Assembly (NCBI RefSeq): GCF_000498755.1
Contig: NZ_AXUS01000019.1
Coordinates: 1 to 64,000, forward strand
From: Clostridioides mangenotii TR
GTDB taxonomy: Bacteria; Bacillota; Clostridia; Peptostreptococcales; Peptostreptococcaceae
Reading direction: 5' to 3'
DNA length: 64,000 nt
The translations under genes were made by a program, and so were the position numbers. The notes below the pieces were generated by a model. That model did no database searches. It was not told the DNA's origin and saw nothing but the letters and a program-made list of their open reading frames with translations. Below are positions 8,612 to 17,750 of the stretch, in pieces; the stretch's first letter is position 1, and every line of letters starts with the position of its first letter.

Positions 8612-10045
8612 TTGAAACAAAATTTTAAAGAAAAAAATAAAAGTAAACTATTAATTGCAATTTTTGCGACAGGAATTATGACTTTTTGTGGTGTGTTAAT
8701 TGAAACAGCTATGAATGTTACCTTTCCGTCCTTGATGAAGGAATTTAATATATCTCTATCGATGGTACAGTGGGTTACAACAATTTATTTACTTATTATT
8801 TCGATTATCGTACCTATTTCTTCTTTCTTTAATCAGAAGTTTGATAAGAAAAAATTGTTTATTACTTCAAATCTTATTTTCATAGCTGGAGTAATTATCG
8901 ATTGCGTATCTCCAACTTTTTTTATTCTTCTAATAGGTAGATTGTTACAAGGGTTAGCTACAGGTATTGCCCTTCCGCTTATGTTCAATATTATTTTAGA
9001 AGAAGCTCCACAAGAAAAAAGGGGGACTATGATGGGATTTGGTGTATTGACTACTGCCATAGCACCAGCCATAGGTCCGACTTTTGGAGGATGGTTAACT
9101 ACTGAATTATCATGGCGTTACATTTTTATTTCACTTATACCGATACTGGTTTTATCACTGGTTTTAGGAATTTATTCGATATCATCTAAAAAAGAAAAGA
9201 ATACATCAGATATTAAATTTGATTTTTTAGCGGTATTTTATATTACTTTAATTTTCGGAGGATTGCTATTCTTTTTCACAGTAGTAGGAGAAAAAGGAAT
9301 CTTTTCATGGGTACCTTGGACATATTTTATTGTAGGAATTCTAGGTTTATTATTATTTATAAGTCGTATGAAAATATCTGAAACACCGTTAATTAACTTA
9401 GAGGTCTTTAAACATAAAGATTTTGATTTATTGCTAGTTAGTTTTTTAGTTTATCAATTCCTTTTACTAGGTTTATCATTTATTATTCCAAACTACCTTC
9501 AAATTGTGCAGTTAAAATCTGCTTCAATCTCTGGTATGTTTATGCTACCTGGTGCATTGATAGGAGCTATACTTGCACCTATCTCGGGAAGAATCCTTGA
9601 TAAACTAGGCCCAAAGAAACCAATTCTTATTGGACTTATTCTTTCATTGATCGCTTTAGCTCTAATGGCATTATTGATTCGCTCAAATATACTAGTATTT
9701 ATTATTATTTTCCATTCTCTATTTATGATAGGAGAGGGAATCGCTTATAGCAACTTAATGACTACTGCTTTAAATCAATTACCTACTTCATTGGAATCTG
9801 ATGGTAATGCTATATTTAATACTCTTCAGCAATTTTCTGGTGCCGTTGCCACTTCAATTGTCGCAGCTATTATCGCTTCATTCCAGAAAAATAGTGCGTC
9901 TGGAGATTATATTCTAGGTACTCAGATTGGGGTTCAAGCTGGACTTATATTTTTACTTATATTGATAGCTATTGGTTTGTTTAGTACAATAAGATTTTTT
10001 ACAAAACAACGCAGTCTTAAAACTAAGCTTGCTGAGTGTAAATAG
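8612..10045 (+). CDS. MFS multidrug exporter, DHA2 (EmrB/QacA) family
   Basis: The 477-residue membrane protein has about 14 hydrophobic segments, as in the DHA2 drug:H+ antiporters. It carries the motif-C-like GVLTTAIAPAIGPTFGGWL and the helix 1-2 region ALPLMFN/LGRLLQGLATG typical of EmrB/QacA exporters. I place the start at the TTG at 8612, preceded by GGGAGTGA. The longer frame from 8555 begins inside the leader hairpin. A strong promoter and attenuator-like structure upstream suggest induction by an inhibitor of translation or transcription, but this is inference. The gene is alone and closed by a terminator. Confidence 0.85.
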   Translation: MKQNFKEKNKSKLLIAIFATGIMTFCGVLIETAMNVTFPSLMKEFNISLSMVQWVTTIYLLIISIIVPISSFFNQKFDKKKLFITSNLIFIAGVIIDCVSPTFFILLIGRLLQGLATGIALPLMFNIILEEAPQEKRGTMMGFGVLTTAIAPAIGPTFGGWLTTELSWRYIFISLIPILVLSLVLGIYSISSKKEKNTSDIKFDFLAVFYITLIFGGLLFFFTVVGEKGIFSWVPWTYFIVGILGLLLFISRMKISETPLINLEVFKHKDFDLLLVSFLVYQFLLLGLSFIIPNYLQIVQLKSASISGMFMLPGALIGAILAPISGRILDKLGPKKPILIGLILSLIALALMALLIRSNILVFIIIFHSLFMIGEGIAYSNLMTTALNQLPTSLESDGNAIFNTLQQFSGAVATSIVAAIIASFQKNSASGDYILGTQIGVQAGLIFLLILIAIGLFSTIRFFTKQRSLKTKLAECK

Positions 10046-10064
10046 TACGATTTCATTTTAATAT

Positions 10065-10098
10065 AAAAGACACTAGGTGATATCCCTAGTGTCTTTTA
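10065..10098 (+). terminator. Terminator after the MFS exporter
   Basis: A 13-bp perfect stem (AAAAGACACTAGG and its complement) with a six-base loop and a T-rich tail lies about 20 bp after the stop codon. It probably works in both directions. Confidence 0.85.
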
Positions 10099-10215
10099 TT
10101 AAAGCTTATTCCCATTCCAAGCCAGATATAAATATTGGTGCAATAATTAATACACTATCATTGAAAATACCTGAAATTAGGTACCCGATAATTCCTGTAA
10201 ATATACTTTGAGTTG
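10090..10215 (-). pseudogene. Remnant of an O-antigen-ligase-like membrane protein (C-terminus)
   Basis: Translation of the minus strand gives SIFTGIIGYLISGIFNDSV, then LIIAPIF, then after a one-base frame change WLGMGISFN and a stop. This resembles the last membrane segments of O-antigen ligase / polymerase family proteins (FNDSxxxxxPIFWxxLGxG). Only about 40 residues remain. A 10-bp inverted repeat (TTTGAGTTGT at 10207-10216 and its complement at 10233-10242) marks the upstream edge. Family assignment is from memory of the pattern. Confidence 0.45.
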
Positions 10216-10333
10216 TTTTCTCTTATAAAAAGACAACTCAAACATTATTCTGAAGTACTCCTATAGTTCTTATATTTTAATTAAAAAGAGAATTAGTCGA
10301 TTATCAAAACAAAATTACCTATTATTGATTTGG

Positions 10334-10357
10334 GAACTATATTTAATATATTAGTAT
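10334..10357. repeat. Direct repeat copy 1 flanking the ade-permease locus
   Basis: This 24-bp segment differs by one base from 13574-13597, the -10 region of the permease promoter, in the same orientation. It lies about 40 bp downstream of the adenine deaminase stop. Confidence 0.6.
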
Positions 10358-10399
10358 ATTACTCTTTTACTACACCTATAATTTTCTTATTTGAAACAT

Positions 10400-12162
10400 C
10401 TACAATCCCAAATCAGACATTTTGCCTTTAGGTATAACTGGCAGAGCTAAAGTTACTATTCTTAAAAGCGGGTTTTTCATTTCCGTAATTCCCATTTCTC
10501 TTAATGAATTTTTCATCTCATTTGCCTGTATCGATATCTCATTCGCTTCTTTTGTCGATACTAAACCTGCTACAGATAGTTGCAAATTGTTTTTAATCTT
10601 ATTATCCAAAGCACAACTCAATCCACCGCCAAGTTTGATTAAATCCTCAGCGACTAGTACTGCCTCATCGGGATTGTCGTAAACAATAGTTAAATTGTGG
10701 CTATCATGAGAAATCGTACTTCCAACAGCACCTTTATTTATTCCAAACCCCTTCACTAAACCTATTGATTTTGTATCTAATTTATTATGTCTATTTAAAA
10801 CTGCTACAAATTTTATATCGCTATCCTCTGCAAGTTTTACTAATCCATCTTTTACATCAAACTCTTCTTCAATTATTTCTGTTGATGAAGTATGTTGTGA
10901 TAAATACTTTATTACATTTGCTTTAATTTTTCCATTATTAGTTTTGCAATTATCTACATCTACTTTTAATTTGAAATCGTCTACAGATAAATTATTTACA
11001 TGTACGGAATTATTTTTTTCAATATCAAACTCATCAGTTTTTATATCTGCCAATAATTTTCCATCTTCAGCAACTAATTCTCCATTGTATATAACAGCCT
11101 CAACATTCATTTCTTCTAACTCGTCAACTAATACTAAATCAGCAACAAAGTTCGGAGCTATTCCTCCTAAATTTATTATTCCAAGTTCTCTAGCGGAATT
11201 TAGTGTTGATGATCTTATTGCATCTATTGGATTCATTCCAGCATCAATAGCTGATCTAACTACTGCATTCATATGTCCGTGCTCTAAAATTTCATCAGCC
11301 TCTCTATCATCAGTACAAAGAGTTAAATTAGATATATATCTAAAATCTTTTACTCCCTTTACTACCTCAGTAACATTTCTTGATATTGAACTTTCTCTTG
11401 CATCAACATACATCCCATTCCTAATCTTATCTCTTGCTTCTTTTCCAGTTCTACTTTCATGATCTGAAATTGCTCCACCACAAAGATATGCTGATAAATC
11501 TCTACCACTTAAAAATGGCGCATGTCCTTGTACGAATAATCCCCTTTTTTCTGCTGCCTCTAATATTTCTACCATCCTAGTGTCATTATTTAGGACACCA
11601 ATATAATCCATTACTTCACCAAGTCCAATTACTCTGTCTAACTTAAATAATCTTTCTATATCAGTATAATCAAAATTAGCTCCCGAGTTTTCTAATCCTA
11701 ATACAGCTGGAACACATGAAGGGGCTAGAATATACTGTTTCATTGGCAATCCTTCACTGGAATTGTGCATATACTCTACGCCCTTTATTCCATAAACATT
11801 TGCAATTTCATGAGGATCAGTTACTACTGTAGTTGTTCCATGAGGTATTACTGCCTTTGCAAAATTTCTTGGAGTCATTAACGTACTCTCTATGTGTATA
11901 TGCGCATCTATCAATCCTGGTATAATATATTTTTCCCTAGCATCATAGTAACTTTTCCCTACAATTCTAGGCTCACTAATTTCTAATTCGTCTGGATTGC
12001 ATCTTATATGGCTATAAACCCACCGAAAATTCCTATGTCTCCATTGTATATTTCACCTGAAAAGACGTTAACTATTTTACAATTTTCAATTACTAAATCA
12101 CATTTTCGTTTTCCTATAGCCGCTTCAATCAAACCTATTTTGTCCTTAGGTATTATCTTCAT
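10400..12162 (-). CDS. ade: Adenine deaminase (frameshifted near 12010)
   Basis: Adenine deaminase converts adenine to hypoxanthine and ammonia in purine salvage. The main frame (from 11914) begins with the metal-binding motif DAHIHIEST of the amidohydrolase superfamily and ends with the family's C-terminal domain. The missing N-terminus is encoded upstream: an ATG at 12160-12162 after AAGGAGG starts MKIIPKDKIGLIEAAIGKRK and runs to GFIA. The frame is then lost by one base in a GG pair at 12010-12011 (CC on the coding strand). Adding one base gives ...GFIAHIRCNPDEL... and a protein of about 587 residues, the usual length. It lies downstream of a purine permease with a weak terminator between. 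The gene is either under-called in sequencing or newly inactivated. Confidence 0.85.
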
Positions 12163-12185
12163 AAATTCCTCCTTAGCTTACAAAA

Positions 12186-12220
12186 TTAGCTCCTACCGAT
12201 ACATCATTGGTAAGAGCTAA
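12186..12220 (-). terminator. Hairpin between the permease and adenine deaminase
   Basis: The inverted repeat TTAGCTC-N-TACCGAT with its complement has a short T tail on the minus strand. It sits between the permease stop and the ade start and could allow partial termination within the operon. Confidence 0.5.
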
Positions 12221-12227
12221 AGATTTA

Positions 12228-13514
12228 TTATAAAATAAAGTACATTACTAATGGAACGGATAATATATATATCCCCCAATTTAATTCTTTGTATTTACCG
12301 CCTAATAATTTAGTAACTACATATGATAAAATTCCGATACTTATACCATTAGATATACTAAAAGTAAAAGCTGTAAATACTATTGTAGCAAAAGCTGGAA
12401 AGGCTTCTGTAAAATCATTAAAATCTATTTCTTTCATCCCTGATATCATCAATAACCCAATAATAATTAATGCAGGTGCTGTTGCCTGATTAGGAATCAT
12501 TCCTGCAATTGGTGTAATGAAAATAGTTAATGCAAAACAAATTCCTGCTGCTACTGCAGTAAGTCCAGTTCTACCACCTTCTTCAACTCCTGCCGCCGAC
12601 TCAATATACGTAGTTACAACTGTCGATCCAAATATTGCTCCAACCACTGTTGCAATCGCATCTACTAAAAATGGTTTATTTATATTAGGTAAGTTTCCAT
12701 CTTCATCTAATAAATTAGCTTTTGCAGATACGCCTAGTAATGTTCCTAAAGTGGAGAAAAAATCACCTACAAAGAATGTAAACATCAACGGGAAGAAACT
12801 CCATTTCAACGCACCGATTATATCCAGTTTAAAGGCTATTGGAGCGATTGATGGTGGTAATGTTATTAAACTATCCGGTACTTGAGTAATTCCCATAGGA
12901 ATTCCAATTAATGTAGTTATAATTATAGCAATAAGTATTCCACCTTTGATATTTCTAGCTGATAATCCGACAATAACTAATAACCCTATTATTGTAAGAA
13001 TTACTCCTGCTGATTTCACATCTCCTAATGCAATATTTCCTTCTGTTATGCTCATTAAACCGCCATTTTTAAATCCAAGTAATACTATATAAAAACCTAC
13101 CGCAACCCCAATTGCAAGTTTAATATTTTTCGGTATAAGATTTACTATTACTTCCCTTAGTCCAAATATCGTTAATAAAACAAAAGCAACCCCTGATATA
13201 AATACCATACCAAGTCCAGTTTCCCAATTAACTATTCCTCCTGCAACTAATGTATATGCGAAAAAGGCATTGCTCCCCATAGCTGGTGCTAAGGCAAAAG
13301 GTAAATTTGTATACAATCCCATCAATATACTAAACACTGCTGATAAAATTGCTGTTACTACTGTTACCGCTCCTACATCCATTCCTGCTGCACCCATAAA
13401 CATAGGTTGTACGACTAAAATATACGCCATCGTCATAAATGTAGTCAATCCTGCTGTTATTTCTGTCTTAACATTGGTGTTATGTTCTTTAAGTTTAAAT
13501 AAGTTTTCTAGCAT
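12228..13514 (-). CDS. NCS2 family purine permease (AzgA/PbuG-like guanine/hypoxanthine transporter)
   Basis: The 428-residue protein has about 12-14 membrane segments and the AzgA-like N-terminus, with EITAGLTTFMTMAYILVVQP at residues about 19-38 and ALAPAMGSNAFFAY at about 74. The C-terminal part contains TTYIESAAGVEEGGRTGLTA, the conserved substrate-site region. These proteins import hypoxanthine, guanine or adenine with protons. Its neighbour adenine deaminase supports a purine substrate. A promoter lies about 75-100 bp upstream. No purine riboswitch is visible in the leader. Confidence 0.85.
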   Translation of the reverse strand: MLENLFKLKEHNTNVKTEITAGLTTFMTMAYILVVQPMFMGAAGMDVGAVTVVTAILSAVFSILMGLYTNLPFALAPAMGSNAFFAYTLVAGGIVNWETGLGMVFISGVAFVLLTIFGLREVIVNLIPKNIKLAIGVAVGFYIVLLGFKNGGLMSITEGNIALGDVKSAGVILTIIGLLVIVGLSARNIKGGILIAIIITTLIGIPMGITQVPDSLITLPPSIAPIAFKLDIIGALKWSFFPLMFTFFVGDFFSTLGTLLGVSAKANLLDEDGNLPNINKPFLVDAIATVVGAIFGSTVVTTYIESAAGVEEGGRTGLTAVAAGICFALTIFITPIAGMIPNQATAPALIIIGLLMISGMKEIDFNDFTEAFPAFATIVFTAFTFSISNGISIGILSYVVTKLLGGKYKELNWGIYILSVPLVMYFIL

Positions 13515-13573
13515 TAAATACTCCTTTTCTCAAACATTATATTGTTTATCGACTTTTTATTCCATATAATTAC

Positions 13574-13597
13574 GAACTATATTTAATATATTAATAT
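13574..13597. repeat. Direct repeat copy 2, overlapping the permease -10 box
   Basis: The segment matches 10334-10357 at 23 of 24 positions in the same orientation. It covers the -10 element of the permease-ade promoter. Confidence 0.6.
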
Positions 13598-13616
13598 TAT
13601 AATTCGTTTTAGTCAA
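13588..13616 (-). promoter_or_regulatory. Sigma-A promoter of the permease-ade operon
   Basis: On the minus strand TTGACT (13611-13616) and TAATAT (13588-13593) are 17 bp apart, giving a leader of about 65 bases. Confidence 0.6.
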
Positions 13617-13809
13617 CATTTTTACGACATTTTTGTTAATTTAATGTTAAATACGGTTGTAAAGCATCTTGTAACAAAATGTCAGTATAAAGTTATATTT
13701 ATGCTATATAGTGTAATCAAATTATGATTATATATTAAGATAAAAAAATTTTATTTTAATTTTCCCCACAAAAATATCTTATGTCAAGTTCAATATACCT
13801 TAGGCAAAG

Positions 13810-14030
13810 CTACAAATCGGTGTCATCTGAACCACAGTGCAACGATACCTCGACTTCATCTTGTGATATAAACTCAAGTTGAAATGTATCTTGAAACAAT
13901 TTAATTCTATCTCCTAAAATAGTCGGAATAACAGAAATATTATATTCATCAATTGCATTTGATTAAAGAAGTGATTGAATTAAACCAGCTCCACATTTTT
14001 TTCTATTATTACTCCTTCAACAGTACAGAA
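13810..14030 (-). pseudogene. Remnant of a RibD/dihydrofolate-reductase-like protein (C-terminus)
   Basis: The minus strand translates as CGAGLIQSLL-stop-SNAIDEYNISVIPTILGDRIKLFQ and continues to a stop at 13810-13812. This matches the C-terminal pattern of RibD-type dihydrofolate reductase family proteins (GGxxLIxxLLxxxLIDEYxxxxxPxxLGxGxxLF). An in-frame TAA at 13963-13965 and a frame change upstream of 13995 show real decay. The N-terminal two-thirds are missing. Confidence 0.6.
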
Positions 14031-14077
14031 TATATTTTTGATATACTATTTAAAAAATCATATATATGTATGTACAT

Positions 14078-14125
14078 AAAAACGACCTCCTATAGTTAAT
14101 TATTATTTTCCATAGGAAGCCGTTT
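14078..14125 (-). terminator. Terminator after the TIM-barrel enzyme gene
   Basis: A long stem (AAACGACCTCCTATAG against its near-complement) is followed on the minus strand by GTTTTTATG. It lies about 70 bp past the stop of the gene at 14198. Confidence 0.65.
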
Positions 14126-14197
14126 AATCATTATTTTCTATACTTTTATTAAATCATTGGGTACAACTCACAAAAATTATCACACAATTTAATCTTC

Positions 14198-15022
14198 TTA
14201 TTTTCTAACATTCTTAAATGCTTCTGCCTGATTCTTTATACCAACTTCAGTAGCAAATCTCTCTATACTAGATGCACCAAAGAAACCATCTACACCAGTA
14301 GTTCTAGCCATTACGTACTCCACATCACTTGGATCAGCTATCGGTCCACCGTGACAAATTACCATAATATCTGGATTTACTGATTTTCCTGCATCTGCTA
14401 TTGCTTGAACCTTAGCTACACTTTCATCTAATGTAAGAGCTGTTTTAGCACCTATAGTCCCTTTAGTCGTTAAGCCCATATGTGCAACTAAAACATCTGC
14501 TCCTGCCTTTGCCATTTTTATCGCTTGTTCTTCGTCAAATACATACGGTGTAGTTAACATATCAAGCTCATGAGCTAGTCTTATCATTTCTACCTCTAAA
14601 TCATAACCCATTCCTGTTTCTTCTAGATTAGCTCTAAACACACCATCTATCAATCCAACTGTTGGGAAGTTTTGAACTCCTGTAAAACCTTGTTCTTTAA
14701 GTTGCTTTAAGTAAACTTCCATTACTCTAAATGGATCTGTTCCACATACACCTGCAAGTACAGGAGTATTCTTTACAACTGGTAAAACTTCTCTCCCCAT
14801 ATCCACAACTATTTGATTAGCATCTCCGTATGGTAAAAGACCTGCTAGTGAACCTCTACCGGCCATTCTGTATCTACCTGAATTGTATATAATTATTAGA
14901 TCTACTCCACCAGCTTCTGCACTTTTAGCAGATATTCCAGTTCCTGCTCCTGCTCCAAGCAATAAATTTCCCTTTGCTACTTCTTCTCTTAGAGTATTTA
15001 AAACTTCTTCTCTTGTTAACAT
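14198..15022 (-). CDS. Phosphoenolpyruvate-hydrolase-like TIM-barrel protein
   Basis: The 274-residue protein matches the PEP_hydrolase / TIM-barrel signal-transduction family: [43 protein letters not shown] near the N-terminus, then [25 protein letters not shown] and [11 protein letters not shown], ending with [12 protein letters not shown]. The family corresponds to the C-terminal half of plant Tm-1 and of fungal fusion proteins. Its reaction is not firmly established. I chose the second ATG (15020-15022), 6 bases after GGAGGGA; the first ATG overlaps that site. It follows the Tm-1-like gene in an operon, after a spacer of 15-bp repeats. Confidence 0.8.
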   Translation of the reverse strand: MLTREEVLNTLREEVAKGNLLLGAGAGTGISAKSAEAGGVDLIIIYNSGRYRMAGRGSLAGLLPYGDANQIVVDMGREVLPVVKNTPVLAGVCGTDPFRVMEVYLKQLKEQGFTGVQNFPTVGLIDGVFRANLEETGMGYDLEVEMIRLAHELDMLTTPYVFDEEQAIKMAKAGADVLVAHMGLTTKGTIGAKTALTLDESVAKVQAIADAGKSVNPDIMVICHGGPIADPSDVEYVMARTTGVDGFFGASSIERFATEVGIKNQAEAFKNVRK

Positions 15023-15040
15023 AATGTTTCCCTCCATAAC

Positions 15041-15130
15041 TTAATCTATCTTAATTTGATTTATCCTAAATTAATTTATCTTAGCTCGATATTTCTTAAC
15101 TCGATCTATCTTATCTTAGTCTACCTTAAC
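15041..15130. repeat. Six tandem 15-bp repeats in the operon spacer
   Basis: Six consecutive 15-base units in perfect register fit TTRATYTATCTTAAC with 1-4 differences each. They begin at 15041, 15056, 15071, 15086, 15101 and 15116. They fill the whole spacer between the Tm-1-like gene stop and the ribosome binding site of the TIM-barrel gene. Confidence 0.85.
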
Positions 15131-16351
15131 TTATTTTGTCTTTGATTCATTAATTAATTCTATCAATTTTTTAGCCGCTGACAATGCAAACTCTTCATCG
15201 TTAATATTGTTATTCATTTCTATTATATCTACTTTATCTGAATCGATATTAGATTTTAATGTATTAAATAACATCTCATCTTCTTCTTTACCATAAAAAG
15301 CTTGACCCTCTTGATCTATCATTGACACTCCCTTTAATGGTAGCATCAAAGTAGTTAAAGACTTTGACATATTTAATTTATCAGCTATAATTTCTCCTAG
15401 CTGTTTGTTTTCTTCAATTGTTGTTCTCATTAAAGTTGTGCTTGGGTTGTGTTTATATAAATTTCTTTCCTTGAATTTTACTGGTATAGTGTCTATTGCT
15501 CCAAAGTTGACCATGTCCATAGCACCTACTGAAACAACTTGAGGTACGTTGTATTTTGCTGCAGCTTCTAGTCTATTTGGACCTGCGTTTAAAATTCCAC
15601 CTACTAATTCGTCACACCATTCTGTCGTTGTAAGGTCTAATACACCCTCAAAAAATCCTGATCCTATAAGACTTTCCATAGTTTTTCCACCAGTACCTGT
15701 TGCGTGGAATACTAAAACCTCATATCCATGCTTTTCTAAATACTCTCTTGCAATATCAACACAAGGAGTTGTAACACCAAACATAGTCGCTGCAATTAAA
15801 GGCTTTTCTATTTTTTCTTGTTCAACTTCAAATTTAACCATACCACAAATAGCAGATGCCGCATTTGTAAATATCTTTGTAGATATTGAATTCAGCCCTG
15901 CCACGTCAACAATTGATGGGTACATTATTATGTCGCTAGTTCCAACATATTCAGAAACATCTCCCGATGCAACTGTTGAAACTATAATTTTAGGTACACC
16001 TATTGGCAATGCTCTCATCGCTGGAGCTATTAGAGATGTTCCTCCACTACCTCCTAAAGAGATTATTCCATCAAATTTTCCTTGGGCATAAAGTTTTGTT
16101 ATAATTTTTTTCATACCTTTACATAAAACTTCTGTGGCTAGTCCCCTATCTTTTTTGGCTGCAATCTCTTTAATATCATGTCCTACTTCTTTAGCCACTT
16201 CTTCATTTGATATATCTGGTTTAAACTCTGTCTCAAATACACCGCAATTTACTGTAAGTGTTTTTAAGCCTAAACTCTCTATCGTCTCTTTAATAAATAA
16301 ATACTCTTTTCCTTTTGAATCAAAAGTCCCTGCTATAGCTATTGTTTTCAC
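15131..16351 (-). CDS. Tm-1-like ATP-binding domain protein (UPF0261)
   Basis: The 406-residue protein matches the UPF0261/Tm-1-like family: MKTIAIAGTFDSKGKE at the N-terminus, LGGSGGTSLIAPAMRALPIGVPK at about 100-120, STVASGDVSEYVGTSDI, and a C-terminal domain beginning ATMFGVTTPCVD. In plants the homologous Tm-1 domain binds ATP and blocks a tobamovirus helicase. The bacterial role is unknown. The next gene encodes the other half of Tm-1 as a separate protein, and the preceding gene is a regulator with the same TIM-barrel domain. The three are probably one operon. Confidence 0.85.
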   Translation of the reverse strand: MKTIAIAGTFDSKGKEYLFIKETIESLGLKTLTVNCGVFETEFKPDISNEEVAKEVGHDIKEIAAKKDRGLATEVLCKGMKKIITKLYAQGKFDGIISLGGSGGTSLIAPAMRALPIGVPKIIVSTVASGDVSEYVGTSDIIMYPSIVDVAGLNSISTKIFTNAASAICGMVKFEVEQEKIEKPLIAATMFGVTTPCVDIAREYLEKHGYEVLVFHATGTGGKTMESLIGSGFFEGVLDLTTTEWCDELVGGILNAGPNRLEAAAKYNVPQVVSVGAMDMVNFGAIDTIPVKFKERNLYKHNPSTTLMRTTIEENKQLGEIIADKLNMSKSLTTLMLPLKGVSMIDQEGQAFYGKEEDEMLFNTLKSNIDSDKVDIIEMNNNINDEEFALSAAKKLIELINESKTK

Positions 16352-16494
16352 TGTCGCTCCTCCTTTAATAATACAATTTAGTTTAGTTTATTTCCGCCGA
16401 TGTTAACTTAATATTACTATATATCGGGTTTTAAAGTATATGTATATATGTATCATTTACTTTTATATTTGTACTATTTTATATATTCTTTAGA

Positions 16495-17681
16495 CTATAT
16501 ATTTATATATTCTTTAGGCGACATACCAATTTGTTTCTTAAAAACTTTGCTAAAGTGTGCATAATCTTTATACCCCACTAAATCAGCAACTTTTTTTAAC
16601 TGTATCTTCTCTTTTTTTAGTATTTCTATAGCTTTATTGATTCTGTACCTCGATAAATATTCCAAAAAACTGCATCCAACCTCAGCATTAAATAAACGGC
16701 TTAAATGAGTTCTAGAAATATGCACTACTTTTGCCAATTCAGTAAAACTTATGTCTTCCATATAATGAACGGATACATACTCTTTTACGAATTCCACATA
16801 ATCGTAATGCTTACTTACTCCCTCTAGCATTTTATTTAATAACTGATCATCCTCAAATCTGGATGTAACTTTAAATTCTTTAGTTTTTTTAGTTATAAAT
16901 TCTTCAGACGGTATTCTTTCAAAAGCAGAACCTCCAAAGTAACCCATTGTATCAGTATTATCGTACATATATTTTAAGTCTCTAGATGAACTAACAGGTC
17001 CACCGTATATAACTTTTATGATATCCCTATCTGAATTATTGCATACATCGAAAACTTCATTAGCTAATTCAACAGCGGACTCAAGGGATAGCATTTTTTC
17101 GCTCCTAATACCCCTCCTTTAGTAACACCTAGATGAGCGCAGATAACATCTGCCCCAGCATCAATCATTTTCTCAGCTTCTTCTTTATTAAATACAAATG
17201 CTATTGTGAAAATATTTTTACCGCTCGCTATTTTTATTGCTTCTACCTCTTCATCATAAGAAAATCCGTCTTTTTCCAACGCCTCACGAAATAAACCATC
17301 TATCATACCTATAGATGGATAGTTAACGATTCCCGAAAAACCTATATTACGGATATTATCAATGTAGAGGTCAAGATTTATAGTAGGGTCCGTAGCGCAC
17401 AAACCAAATATGATGGGGATATCTCTTATTGTAGGTAATATTTCCCTCGACGCAAAATCCATAACTAATTCATTTGCGTTAAAATACGGCATCATGCCCC
17501 CTAATGAGCTAACCCCCATCTGTCTAAATTTTCCTGAGTTTAGTGCTAATAATAAATCTGCACCGCCCTTAGCTGCGTATTTAGCTATTATTCCCGCTCC
17601 TAGCGATACGCCTATTATATTACCATTTATTTTAAATTGCGACTTTAAATCGCTTATTATTTTTTCTCTGGTGAAAAACAT
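16495..17681 (-). CDS. AraC-family regulator with PEP-hydrolase-like TIM-barrel sensor domain (frameshifted in an A6 run)
   Basis: The first frame (17681 to 17064) encodes a TIM barrel like that of the gene at 14198, with matching landmarks GVSLGAGIIAKYAAKGGADLL, FGLCATDP, NYPSIGMIDGLF and CAHLGVTKGG. The second frame (17094 to 16495) continues the barrel with SLESAVELANE, IKVIYGGPVSSS and GYFGGSAFER, then an AraC-type double helix-turn-helix ending FSKVFKKQIGMSPKEY. The frames meet at an A6 run on the coding strand (17094-17099). One more A joins them into about 395 residues. It is the first gene of the operon and probably senses the ligand or product of the downstream TIM-barrel enzyme. Confidence 0.8.
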
Positions 17682-17750
17682 ATTTCGACTCCCTAAGATT
17701 CTTCTTTATACCGATATTTTATTTTTAATTAACATACTGATACTTTTAAT

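Noticed and set aside
13515-13640. Purine riboswitch before the NCS2 permease
   Set aside because: The leader is only about 65 bases and lacks the conserved loop and junction bases of the purine aptamer.
15041-15130. CRISPR array
   Set aside because: The 15-bp units are contiguous and degenerate, with no unique spacers.
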